The position numbers were made by a program, and so were the translations under genes. 64,000 bases of DNA from Solibacillus silvestris. GTDB taxonomy: Bacteria; Bacillota; Bacilli; Bacillales_A; Planococcaceae. Below, piece by piece: positions 17,481-25,448 of this stretch. Under the pieces are notes generated by a model. The model ran no database searches, was not told where the DNA came from, and was given only the letters and a program-made list of their open reading frames with translations. Numbering within the stretch: position 1 is the stretch's first letter; each line of letters begins with the position of its first letter. The stretch is taken from NCBI GenBank assembly GCA_001586195.1, contig CP014609.1:2694501-2758500 (forward strand). Direction: 5' to 3'.

Positions 17481-17960
17481 TTGTATCAAAATCCGTTTGA
17501 ACGCTTTGATGAGAGCCCTGCAGGACAACCATTTCAACAACAGTTTTTCCCAGCCCCACCCGGTCAAGGCCCGGGAGGTTTCCCAGGAGGACCAGGTGGG
17601 TTCCCTGGTGGCCCAGGATTCCCTGGTGGAGCACCGGGATTCCCAGGTGGTGGTCCTGGTGGCTTCCCTGGCAGTCCTGGTGGAGGTCCTGGCGGTAATA
17701 CCCCAATGCCAATGGGTCCGCCCCCTACTTTTACTCCCCAAATGCAACAACTATCCGCTAGCCAGTCACAGCAAGGTTCCAGTGGTATAAGACGTTGTAT
17801 TTACCGTAATACGTTCATTTGGCAACGAAACGGAAATAGTTTCTGGTTTTTCCCGACTTTTGTTACGAGCAATATCATTTTAGGCTTTAGATGGGGACGT
17901 TTCGGTTGGGTATACAGTTCAGTAAACCGTAACTCAATCCTGACTTTCCAATGTTTCTAG
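17481..17960 (+). CDS. Gly/Pro-rich protein with a conserved Cys/aromatic C-terminal domain
   Basis: About 160 residues from TTG at 17481 (GAAGG 8 bases upstream; TTG 17478 is the alternative). Residues ~20-90 are a low-complexity run of GGFPGGP-type repeats, ending in MPMGPPPTFTPQMQQL. The last ~55 residues contain RRCIYRNTFIWQRNGNSFWFF and GFRWGRFGWVYSSVNR...FQCF, a pattern I associate with a small Bacillales family of unclear function sometimes miscalled a transporter. It has no signal peptide. It could be a spore or surface-associated protein, by analogy only. It ends at a good terminator. Confidence 0.65.
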   Translation: MYQNPFERFDESPAGQPFQQQFFPAPPGQGPGGFPGGPGGFPGGPGFPGGAPGFPGGGPGGFPGSPGGGPGGNTPMPMGPPPTFTPQMQQLSASQSQQGSSGIRRCIYRNTFIWQRNGNSFWFFPTFVTSNIILGFRWGRFGWVYSSVNRNSILTFQCF

Positions 17961-17975
17961 GCTAAAGGTAAATAC

Positions 17976-18021
17976 AAAAGCTCTTATGCGGTAGTATTCA
18001 TACTACGTCATAAGAGCTTTT
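17976..18021. terminator. Intrinsic terminator
   Basis: AAAAGCTCTTATG/CATAAGAGCTTTT (17976-17988 with 18009-18021) with an inner GTAGTA/TACTAC stem lies between the Gly/Pro-rich gene and the convergent pseudogene, and can serve both. Confidence 0.82.
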
Positions 18022-18023
18022 AC

Positions 18024-18496
18024 TTATTGTTGGGCTGCTTCTTTTGCAGTTTGATTTTCATGTAATTTTCTCATTGCAAAGCGTGCAATTGGCTGTGCGA
18101 CTAATAATTCAATCCAAAAAGCGATTGCAAAATTTTGTGGCCAAATATGGAAAAAGTTTTTGAGAGGCTCTATACCAAATGTTTTGGTACCTACCCATGT
18201 TCCGATAATCGTTAAACAAATCGATAAAAACCGTCACGTTTAAGAGCGTATTTAATAGGACACGCGCATTGAAACCATCTGTTTGACCAACAAATTTAGG
18301 CATAATTTTACCTACTAGAGGACCCGCTACTAAACGTACAAGCAATATGACGATAATCCACATAATAGGTAAAATTTTCAACGTACTAAAATAGACTTCC
18401 TTAGTAAAACCTCGCTCAAATCCCATAATGAGCGGGGTTGCTAAATATTTTAAATCTTTATGCAACAGAAAAAGCAATGACAACGATATATGCCAT
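18024..18496 (-). pseudogene. DUF2798-like membrane protein, frameshifted
   Basis: Two frames must be joined to read the gene. Frame one gives GFERGFTKEVYFSTLK...LLVRLVAGPLVGKIMP...LLNTLLNVTV; after a run of five A at 18226-18230 the frame shifts and continues SICLTIIGTWVGTKTFGIEPLKN...AFWIELLVAQPIARFAMRKLHEN to a TAA at 18024. The two halves each end in a VxxPxxxK/R-type membrane segment, the internal duplication of DUF2798 proteins. The N-terminus is also damaged: MAYIVVIAFSVA from ATG 18496 hits a stop and the rest continues in another frame. A sequencing error in the A run could explain one shift but not both. Confidence 0.65.
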
Positions 18497-18527
18497 TGCT
18501 TCGCTAACAAATTAAATAAATAACACG

Positions 18528-18932
18528 TTACAGCTTCAGTTCCTGCGGTTCGCCATCATTCATTAATTTGATTCTGATTGGATCGAATTGAAGTGTCACC
18601 ATATCCCCGTCTTCTGAAGTAAAAATGTCTTTAAAGAAGTTTGTAATTTTCAGCTTTAATGTATCATCTTTTACTTCGCTTAGTTTTGCTGTAATTTCTA
18701 AATAAGGGGCATCAAGATCTTCCTTAGTATAGCCCAGTAAAATATGAGTGTAGGGATTTTCATTTAAATCGTACACTTTTTGGGAATCCTCTGTTGTTGT
18801 CGCATATAGTGTGAAGTCTTCGTTTGTAAATGTCATGTAACGAACATAAGGGTGCCGTCCGTTTAATGTAGCCATTGTTCCAATTTTATGATCTTTAATA
18901 ATTGAAAGTACTTTTTCCTTTAATGTTTCCAT
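18528..18932 (-). CDS. Pyridoxamine 5'-phosphate oxidase-like stress protein (general stress protein 26 type)
   Basis: 134 residues with the flavin-binding split-barrel fold pattern: GTMATLNGRHPYVRYMTFTNEDFTLYATTTEDSQKV, as in B. subtilis YdaG (general stress protein 26). Such proteins bind FMN/F420-type cofactors; the substrate is unknown. It lies 13 bp after a paralogue of the same length, so the two form an operon. That unit has a sigma-B-like promoter upstream. The damaged DUF2798-like gene follows. Confidence 0.82.
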   Translation of the reverse strand: METLKEKVLSIIKDHKIGTMATLNGRHPYVRYMTFTNEDFTLYATTTEDSQKVYDLNENPYTHILLGYTKEDLDAPYLEITAKLSEVKDDTLKLKITNFFKDIFTSEDGDMVTLQFDPIRIKLMNDGEPQELKL

Positions 18933-18945
18933 TACGATGCCTCCC

Positions 18946-19347
18946 TTAGTATAGTTGAATTTCTTCCTGGTTTTTTCCGTTTTTATTCATAATTCTCATT
19001 CTTGTCGGCGTAACTTGAATGAGCACAAAGTTTCCGTCCGCATGCTCTGAATATTTTTCAAGCAGCTGCTGCTTCACAACATCATTTAATGTTGTCGCCG
19101 CATTGCCTTCGATTTCTAAAAATGTTTCAAGTATGCCATCGCTTTCATAGCCTAATAAAATATGGGTACCGCCATATTCCTTAATTTCACGGACGACATC
19201 GGAATCTTCCTTTGCCACGGTATACAGTTTTGATTCAACATAGTGAAATGTCATGTAGCGCGAATTAGGCACACCGTTATTATTTGTGGCCATAACGCCA
19301 ATACTGTTTTCATTTAAAATTTGTAATGCAATTTCTTTATTACTCAT
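18946..19347 (-). CDS. Pyridoxamine 5'-phosphate oxidase-like stress protein, tandem paralogue
   Basis: 133 residues, same fold as its neighbour: IGVMATNNNGVPNSRYMTFHYVESKLYTVAKEDSDVVREI and THILLGYESDG. Identity with the neighbour is low to moderate, so the duplication is old or the two were recruited separately. GGAGGAG lies 7 bases before the ATG. It is the first gene after the sigma-B-like promoter at 19455-19480. A role in stress protection is inferred from family and promoter. Confidence 0.82.
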   Translation of the reverse strand: MSNKEIALQILNENSIGVMATNNNGVPNSRYMTFHYVESKLYTVAKEDSDVVREIKEYGGTHILLGYESDGILETFLEIEGNAATTLNDVVKQQLLEKYSEHADGNFVLIQVTPTRMRIMNKNGKNQEEIQLY

Positions 19348-19701
19348 ATTTTCACTCCTCCGGTAAATTAAGTTCCATTATTCGTGAGATGCGAAGCACG
19401 TCCAACTTGATAGAAGCCATTTTGCAAAATTGCTGATGTGCTGATGCTTTTATAATTCCCCTAATAAATTTAAATAAAACAACTTTCTTCATATTCAACG
19501 CAGCTTATAGTCCTCTCGCTTTTCCTCGTTTTAAAAATGACCACATAAAAAACTCATTTATTTTAATTACTAATCTGTAAAAAATTATAAGATATAGGGA
19601 TATTTGTTTGAATATTAAAAAATTTGTAGATAAAATGAAATTGGAATAGATATCCTTTATTCTGCATGATAAAGAAAAACTATATGTAAGGAGGACATTG
19701 G
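19348..19701. other. Divergent intergenic region
   Basis: 354 bp between the stress-protein pair and the ferric-type ABC operon. It holds the sigma-B-like promoter above. On the plus side an imperfect GAATA...TATTC dyad (about 19643-19660) lies before an AAGGAGG ribosome site for the 19702 gene. No Fur box was seen. Confidence 0.5.
19455..19480 (-). promoter_or_regulatory. Sigma-B-like promoter for the stress-protein pair
   Basis: Minus strand: GTTTTA (19475-19480), 14-base spacer, GGGAAT (19455-19460). This matches the B. subtilis sigma-B pattern GTTTAA-N12-15-GGGWAW with one mismatch at -35. It lies about 108 bp upstream of the ATG at 19347. Confidence 0.65.
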
Positions 19702-20793
19702 ATGAAAAGATTTACTTGGCTTTCTCTTATTCTCACAACTCTTTTATTAGTTTTGGCTGCGTGTAGCGACGCCGAAGAGACGACAAATGAGTCAACGCAA
19801 GGCGATAGCGGCACGACAGAAGGTACAACAGAAGAAAATGCTTCCGGCAAGCTCGTCATTTACACAGGCCGTGATGAAAACATGGTACAGGGTGTTATTG
19901 AAAAATTTAATGAGCGTTACCCGGATATTGAAGTGGAATATATGACAATGGGTGCCCAGCAAATTTTAGAGCGTGTCCGTGGTGAAAAAGCCAATCCACA
20001 AGGGGATTTTTGGTGGGGTGGTACACAAGCTGCGATGATGGTTGCCGCAAATGAAGATTTACTTTTACAGTGGGATCCTTCATTTATAGATGCGATTGAC
20101 CCTCTTCATAAAGATGAACAAAATCGATGGGTCGGTGAAATGCTATTACCTGAAGTCATTATGATTAATAGTGATGTCATGTCACCAGAAGAAGGACCTC
20201 AGGATTGGGACGATTTACTTGATCCGAAGTGGAAAGATGAGATTTTAATTCGCGGTGTCCTTGCTTCAGGAACGATGCGGACAATTTATTCTTCTATGAT
20301 TTTCCGTCAAGGTGCTGATGATCCGTCAAAAGGCTATGAATGGCTGAAGCAACTGGATGCGAACACGAAAGAATATACGCAGGATCCTAATGCATTGTAT
20401 TTGAAACTGGCACGTCAAGAAGGTTCGATTTCATTATGGAACTTGCAGGATATTTTACTGAAAAAACATACAACGGATTACACGTTTGACTTTATTTATC
20501 CGGAAAGTGGTGCACCGATTTTAGTCGATGCAGTCGGTATTGTAAACAATGCGAAAAACGAAGAAAATGCGAAATTATTTATGGAATTCCTGTTCGATCA
20601 GGAGACAATGATTGAGCTTTCAAAAGAGTATTACCAAATTCCAACACGTACTGATATTGCAGCGGATGCTATGCCGGACTGGTATAAAGAGCTGGATTTG
20701 AAATCTTTGGAGATCGATTGGCAAGTTATGGCCGATAAAGAAGCGGAATGGATGGAGTATTGGGATACAAACATTAAAGGTAAAGGTAAATAG
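19702..20793 (+). CDS. ABC transporter substrate-binding lipoprotein, ferric-iron (FbpA/AfuA) type
   Basis: 363 residues: lipoprotein signal with LVLAAC (Cys about residue 21), a Thr/Glu/Ser-rich linker to residue ~48, then a type-II periplasmic-binding fold opening LVIYTGRDENMVQGVIEKFNERYPDIEV. YYQIPTRTD near the C-terminus is at the place where family members have conserved tyrosines. Relatives bind Fe3+, but the same fold serves phosphonates, spermidine or sulfate, so the ligand is not certain. It is followed by a small hairpin terminator and then its ATPase and permease. AAGGAGG precedes the ATG. Confidence 0.85.
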   Translation: MKRFTWLSLILTTLLLVLAACSDAEETTNESTQGDSGTTEGTTEENASGKLVIYTGRDENMVQGVIEKFNERYPDIEVEYMTMGAQQILERVRGEKANPQGDFWWGGTQAAMMVAANEDLLLQWDPSFIDAIDPLHKDEQNRWVGEMLLPEVIMINSDVMSPEEGPQDWDDLLDPKWKDEILIRGVLASGTMRTIYSSMIFRQGADDPSKGYEWLKQLDANTKEYTQDPNALYLKLARQEGSISLWNLQDILLKKHTTDYTFDFIYPESGAPILVDAVGIVNNAKNEENAKLFMEFLFDQETMIELSKEYYQIPTRTDIAADAMPDWYKELDLKSLEIDWQVMADKEAEWMEYWDTNIKGKGK

Positions 20794-20805
20794 TAGTTAT
20801 AGACT

Positions 20806-20832
20806 GACCTCTGAATTAAGAGGTCTTTCTTT
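20806..20832 (+). terminator. Intra-operon terminator/attenuator
   Basis: GACCTCT/AGAGGTC (20806-20812 with 20819-20825) and TTTCTTTT lie between the binding-protein gene and the ATPase gene. It would leave the binding protein more abundant than the membrane complex. Confidence 0.65.
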
Positions 20833-20866
20833 TCATAATTTGTCGGTGTGAAGGGAGTTGGATTGG

Positions 20867-21937
20867 ATGAAAGCTGTTCATATTAACGACGTTTCAAAAA
20901 AATTCGGTGATATCGTAAGTGTCAAAGATTTAGAGCTGGATATAAAATCGGGTGAGTTTTTTACATTTTTAGGTCCTAGTGGATGTGGCAAGACAACTAC
21001 ATTACGGATGATCGCCGGATTTTACTACCCTTCTAAAGGAAAGATTTATTTTGACAATCAGGATGTCACAACATTGCAGCCTAATAAACGTAATATCGGA
21101 ATGGTGTTTCAAAACTATGCACTCTTCCCGCATATGACCGTCAATGAAAATATCGCATTCGGTCTGGAAATCCGGAAATATGATAAAAAAACAATTAAAG
21201 AAAAGGTTGACCGGATACGCGAGCTCGTTCATTTAGGACCATATGGCACACGTAAGATCAATGAGTTATCAGGTGGACAACAGCAGCGTGTTGCTTTGGC
21301 ACGAGCACTTGTTATTGAACCTGATATCTTGCTGCTGGATGAGCCATTATCCAATTTGGATGCAAAGCTGCGTGAGGAAACACGCATTGAAATTAAACGA
21401 ATTCAGTCAGAGCTGGGTGTGACGACAATCTACGTTACCCATGACCAGACTGAAGCAATGGCAATGTCGGATCGGATTATGGTAATGGAGCATGGTGTCG
21501 TTAAACAAATCGGTACACCACAGGAAATATACCACCGTCCAAACAACCGCTTCGTCGCTACTTTTATCGGAGAAACAAACTTGCTTACAATGAAAGTACA
21601 ATCGATTGAGGACAACATTATTACTGTTACTAATGACAATGGATTGGTATTACAGGGGTTGACGGAAAACTTAGCACCTGGACTTCAAGTATCGAACGGA
21701 GATGAAGTTTTTATATCAATCCGTCCTGAAGCATTTGAAAATGGTCCTGGTGAAAACACCGTTACAGGTATCGTTGAGCTGATTGAATTTACTGGAGTCA
21801 GCGTAAATTACTTTATTAAATGGAATGATACAACATTAAAAGCAATGATAATTAGTCGGGGTACTGCAATACTGCAAGCTGGCGATATGATTGAATTACA
21901 TATCCCTAAACAAAATATTTATTTTCTAGGAGAATAA
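20867..21937 (+). CDS. ABC transporter ATP-binding protein (FbpC/PotA type)
   Basis: 356 residues. Walker A GPSGCGKTT, Q-loop MVFQNYALFPHM, signature LSGGQQQRVALARAL, Walker B ILLLDEPLSNLD and H-loop THDQTEAM are all intact. A C-terminal TOBE domain follows residue ~235. This long CUT1-like architecture belongs to the iron/polyamine/sulfate importer group and fits the neighbouring binding protein and permease. The ATG at 20867 is preferred to the TTG at 20858, because GGGAG then has 9-base spacing. The permease starts 15 bp downstream. Confidence 0.92.
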   Translation: MKAVHINDVSKKFGDIVSVKDLELDIKSGEFFTFLGPSGCGKTTTLRMIAGFYYPSKGKIYFDNQDVTTLQPNKRNIGMVFQNYALFPHMTVNENIAFGLEIRKYDKKTIKEKVDRIRELVHLGPYGTRKINELSGGQQQRVALARALVIEPDILLLDEPLSNLDAKLREETRIEIKRIQSELGVTTIYVTHDQTEAMAMSDRIMVMEHGVVKQIGTPQEIYHRPNNRFVATFIGETNLLTMKVQSIEDNIITVTNDNGLVLQGLTENLAPGLQVSNGDEVFISIRPEAFENGPGENTVTGIVELIEFTGVSVNYFIKWNDTTLKAMIISRGTAILQAGDMIELHIPKQNIYFLGE

Positions 21938-21952
21938 GAGAGGAGGCACACA

Positions 21953-23674
21953 ATGAGCAAAAAATCCGTTGACACATACGAAGCGAGTTGGTGGTCTCGT
22001 CTTACACAATCACGCTATTTTGTCTATATTCTCATCTCCCCGCTGTTTTTAATTTTATTTGCCTATGTCATTTATCCATTTTACTCAACATTTATTCAAA
22101 GTTTTGCAGGCGACAATCAGCTAGCAAACTATCAGAAGTTTTTCAGTTTGGAAAGTACAGCCAATTTAGAGGCACTTTGGAACAGCTTTTATATATCGAT
22201 TATTAGCGTTATATGCTGTGCTGTTGTCGGGGTAATGATGGCCTTTTTACTGGAGCGCTATGATTTCCCGGGTCGTAGGCTGCTCTCCATTTTAGTACTT
22301 GTCCCGATGGCATTGCCCCCGTTAGTCGGGGTGTTATCCTTTACATTTTTATATGGCGAAAGCGGCATTTTCCCGCGCTTATTTCAGCAGATGTTTCAAT
22401 TGGAAGATGTACCGTTTGCATTGAAAGGGATTTGGGGTGTTATTGTTGTTCATACGTTTACGATGTATACGTACTTTTATTTAACTGCTTCTGCCGCAAT
22501 TAAAGGGCTTGATCCTTCTCTGGAAGAAGCCGCAACAAGCCTGGGTGCAAGCCGGATCCGTGTTTGGCGGAAGATTATTTTGCCGATGCTTACCCCTTCT
22601 TTAATCGCATCTTCCCTGCTCGTTTTCATGGTGTCGATGGCATCCTATACCGCGCCGCTCATGTTCGGGGTTGAACGTACGATGACAATGCAAATTTACT
22701 TATCACGGACAAACGGCAATCTGGATATGGCGGCAACACAGTCAACCATTTTATCGTTCGTATCTATCACCTTTTTACTTATTATGCGTTGGTACCAAAA
22801 CAGACGTAATTATCAAAATTTAAGTAAAGGCATAAGTGTTCACCGCTCTGAAGTGAGCTCAAAGCCTTTAAAATATTTAGCGGTCACACTGTCATTCATC
22901 GGTACATTAATTTTAATCCTGCCGATTTTGGTGCTGATTTTAATTTCGTTTTCTAAAGATGGTGCTTGGACAATTCAAATTTTACCAACGGAATATACAC
23001 TCGACCATTACAAAGCGCTCTTTACTGATGAGCGGACATGGCGTCCAATTTGGAACTCGCTGCAGATGGGCTTCATCGCAACAGTCGGCAATATTATATT
23101 CGGTGTTGCTGCAGCATATGCCATGGTCAGACTTAGTTTCAAGGGGAAAACAGCGCTCGATATTTTAATTACGATTCCTTGGGCATTGCCAGGTACAGTT
23201 GTAGCCGTCAACTTAATCGCAGCCTTCTCTACAGAAAGTGTATTTACATTCAACCAAGTATTGATCGGTTCATTCTGGATTTTACCGCTTGCGTATTTTA
23301 TCCGGCATTTGCCGCTTGTCTTCAGGTCAACATCCGCTTCCCTCATGCAGCTGGACCAGTCTGTAGAAGAAGCTTCCCGGAGTTTAGGGGCATCGTGGTG
23401 GTACACATTCAGAAGAATTGTTATCCCGCTTACTTTATCAGGCGTTCTTGCCGGGACATTGTTGGCTTTTGTCCAAAGTATAGGGGAATTCGTCGCATCG
23501 ATTTTAATTTATAATACGTCAACGATTCCATTGTCGGTTGCAATTTTCCAGAAGCTGTATGCCTTTAAGTTTGGTACGGCATGTGCATACGGTGTCTTGC
23601 AGATTATTCTGATTCTGATTGTACTGATTATCTCAGAACGATTATCGAAAGGCTCTGCAGGAAGCGCAATATAG
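21953..23674 (+). CDS. ABC transporter permease, two-domain ferric-iron (FbpB) type
   Basis: 573 residues, a fusion of two permease modules with about 12 membrane segments. Two EAA loops that dock on the ATPase are present: LEEAATSLGASRIRVWRKI (about residue 195) and VEEASRSLGASWWYTFRRI (about residue 470). This doubled architecture is typical of Fe3+ importers of the FbpB/SfuB type. GAGAGGAGG precedes the ATG. The gene ends at a strong terminator, closing the three-gene operon. Confidence 0.92.
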   Translation: MSKKSVDTYEASWWSRLTQSRYFVYILISPLFLILFAYVIYPFYSTFIQSFAGDNQLANYQKFFSLESTANLEALWNSFYISIISVICCAVVGVMMAFLLERYDFPGRRLLSILVLVPMALPPLVGVLSFTFLYGESGIFPRLFQQMFQLEDVPFALKGIWGVIVVHTFTMYTYFYLTASAAIKGLDPSLEEAATSLGASRIRVWRKIILPMLTPSLIASSLLVFMVSMASYTAPLMFGVERTMTMQIYLSRTNGNLDMAATQSTILSFVSITFLLIMRWYQNRRNYQNLSKGISVHRSEVSSKPLKYLAVTLSFIGTLILILPILVLILISFSKDGAWTIQILPTEYTLDHYKALFTDERTWRPIWNSLQMGFIATVGNIIFGVAAAYAMVRLSFKGKTALDILITIPWALPGTVVAVNLIAAFSTESVFTFNQVLIGSFWILPLAYFIRHLPLVFRSTSASLMQLDQSVEEASRSLGASWWYTFRRIVIPLTLSGVLAGTLLAFVQSIGEFVASILIYNTSTIPLSVAIFQKLYAFKFGTACAYGVLQIILILIVLIISERLSKGSAGSAI

Positions 23675-23678
23675 CAAA

Positions 23679-23715
23679 AAAAAAGTAAAAGCATAAAAAC
23701 TGCTTTTACTTTTTT
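23679..23715. terminator. Bidirectional intrinsic terminator
   Basis: A 15-bp perfect stem AAAAAAGTAAAAGCA/TGCTTTTACTTTTTT (23679-23693 with 23701-23715) between the convergent permease and acetyltransferase genes. Confidence 0.88.
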
Positions 23716-23723
23716 CTTTATAA

Positions 23724-24224
23724 CTATAGCTCTTTAAACATCCAAACTTCATCATAATAGTTTCCATCAACTTTCAATGCACGACGTTCCAGTGCATATT
23801 GCTTAAACCCTAAAGATTCATAAAGTCCAATTGCCCGTTCATTCGTTGATTCCACTGTTAGATGCAGCTGTTCAAGACCCTCGTTTTCTCTTAATAGACG
23901 CAACAACTCCTCTATCATGGCACGCGCTACGCCATTCTCTCTTGCTTCTGGCATAACATACATTCCCACAAGAAGGCCTTTATGATTTAATTTTGCGCTT
24001 GTTTCCCGTTTAAACGTTGCAATTCCCAACAGTTGGTTCCCTCCAAATGCCCCTAGTGTAAATTTATCTGCTTGGGGGCGAAGACGTTGTTCAATTTCCG
24101 GAACCGTATAATTATTCTCATGTTCATAAGACGTGCTAAAAAATGTCGGGTAATTTAAAAGTCCATGCAATCTGACTTTATGATATTGTTCCGCATCTTT
24201 ATAACCTAATATTCTAATATTCAT
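23724..24224 (-). CDS. GNAT-family N-acetyltransferase
   Basis: 166 residues. The acetyl-CoA binding region is MYVMPEARENGVARAMIEELLRLL (about residues 88-111) and the C-terminal motif B is ESTNERAIGLYESLGFKQYALERRALKVDG. The acceptor substrate is unknown. A sigma-B-like promoter (24258-24283) lies 34 bp upstream, suggesting stress control. AAGAGGTG precedes the ATG. Confidence 0.9.
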   Translation of the reverse strand: MNIRILGYKDAEQYHKVRLHGLLNYPTFFSTSYEHENNYTVPEIEQRLRPQADKFTLGAFGGNQLLGIATFKRETSAKLNHKGLLVGMYVMPEARENGVARAMIEELLRLLRENEGLEQLHLTVESTNERAIGLYESLGFKQYALERRALKVDGNYYDEVWMFKEL

Positions 24225-24257
24225 CTTTTCACCTCTTAAATTTACGTCCCTTATTAT

Positions 24258-24283
24258 ATACCCCGTTTCTTAATCTTTTACAC
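24258..24283 (-). promoter_or_regulatory. Sigma-B-like promoter for the acetyltransferase gene
   Basis: Minus strand: GTGTAA (24278-24283), 14-base spacer, GGGTAT (24258-24263). The -10 is a perfect sigma-B match and the -35 differs from GTTTAA at one position. Its -35 touches the stop codon of the upstream gene. Confidence 0.6.
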
Positions 24284-25302
24284 TATTTCGCTAGTATCGC
24301 TAATTCTATTTCGCTACGTAATAGGGCTGGCGCATCGGCATAAACCCCAATATATTTTGCCTTTTTATCAAATCCGCCAACTAATTGAATTGATTGCAAT
24401 TGCTTCATTTCAATTACAAAAGCAGGCTGTTCATCTGTATTACCTAATACTTTAAAATGATAGACATTTTTATCTTCTTCTATCGACTTATGAAGGTGTG
24501 CAATATTAGTCACATCAATTTTTGTTTGTTTCAATAAGCCATTGGATAGATATAGATTTCCGTTTTCAATACGAACTGGATTTAGCGTTAATGCACGAAA
24601 ATCTGCAAGTAAGAATACGAGTCCATAAAGTGATAGAACTGTATGGCCCCAAGCTAAAATCGGTAGCCGGTCATGAAAGAACCAATGAAATGCGATTCCT
24701 TCAAACAATGCCGCATGAAAAATCATTACTAAAAAAGGTACATACATCGTATTTTTGTAAACAGAAAATCCGGTAGGCTGTTTTTTCTTCCAACTGCCAA
24801 ACGCATAATAAAAAACTAGCATTTCTGAGCAAAGTACCCTAATGAGAATGTTATCTTTCACTTTCTCTGCTACGATTCGAGGAAACGCAAAAATAAGTTG
24901 CTCCTGCTCTAATTTAACCGCTCGAATGATGCTCGGTAAATATTTGATAAAAATAAATAAAATGAATAATTCTATAAAAACCAACCCTGCTTCTACAGCG
25001 ATTGCAGAAAGTGTTAAATAACGGAAAGGCTCCATCAATCCATTAGGGATTACCAGTCGAGCAAATAAAATACCGGCAGCAATAAAGACAATGAAATTTT
25101 GGACTGTCCATTTGCCTTTTTGCAGCAAAAGAAGCGCCGGTGCTACAACTGCACAGTCGATTAGCGAGCCAATCACCATTCCACGCGCTTGCTCATCTGA
25201 AAGTGTGGAGACAAACGATAACTGATAAACAATAATATTACCCAGTAAAATGATACAAGCAATCAGGAGCCATTTATAATCAGATACTCTTTGGAAAACC
25301 AT
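24283..25302 (-). CDS. Membrane protein of unknown function
   Basis: 339 residues with about six or seven hydrophobic segments in residues 10-245 and a soluble C-terminal part (about 250-339) containing RIENGNLYLSNGLLKQTKIDVTNIAHLHK, a pattern reminiscent of bacterial PH-like domains. I do not recognise the family. The ribosome site AAGGGGA lies before the ATG. It is transcribed toward the acetyltransferase, whose own promoter overlaps this gene's stop. Confidence 0.7.
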   Translation of the reverse strand: MVFQRVSDYKWLLIACIILLGNIIVYQLSFVSTLSDEQARGMVIGSLIDCAVVAPALLLLQKGKWTVQNFIVFIAAGILFARLVIPNGLMEPFRYLTLSAIAVEAGLVFIELFILFIFIKYLPSIIRAVKLEQEQLIFAFPRIVAEKVKDNILIRVLCSEMLVFYYAFGSWKKKQPTGFSVYKNTMYVPFLVMIFHAALFEGIAFHWFFHDRLPILAWGHTVLSLYGLVFLLADFRALTLNPVRIENGNLYLSNGLLKQTKIDVTNIAHLHKSIEEDKNVYHFKVLGNTDEQPAFVIEMKQLQSIQLVGGFDKKAKYIGVYADAPALLRSEIELAILAK

Positions 25303-25388
25303 AGCGATCCCCTTCCTTAGATTATTGCATAAATTCCTATAAATCTGGTACTTCCATTATAATCTAATGTTACCCTTCCATCATTAAA

Positions 25389-25420
25389 AAACGCAGAAGT
25401 TCACATAAACTTCTACGTTT
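25389..25420 (-). terminator. Intrinsic terminator of the siderophore/FNR operon
   Basis: AAACG.AGAAGTT/AACTTCT.CGTTT (25389-25401 with 25408-25420, one mismatch) followed on the minus strand by six T. It lies 29 bp past the reductase stop. Confidence 0.75.
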
Positions 25421-25448
25421 GGATTTATTGTATTTAATCGTTATTGTA

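Noticed and set aside
17243-17500. 85-residue plus-strand ORF before the Gly/Pro-rich gene
   Set aside because: No ribosome site and no coding pattern; it runs into the real start in another frame.
17428-17750. Minus-strand ORFs across the Gly/Pro-rich tract
   Set aside because: Low-complexity antisense shadows of the GGFPGGP repeat.
19348-19701. Fur box for the ferric-type ABC operon
   Set aside because: No 7-1-7 TGATAAT-type repeat is present, so iron control of that operon is not supported by sequence.
25370-25392. Sigma-B-like promoter upstream of the 25302 membrane protein gene (GTTTTT-N11-GGGTAA)
   Set aside because: The apparent -35 is the T tract of the reductase terminator and the spacer is too short.
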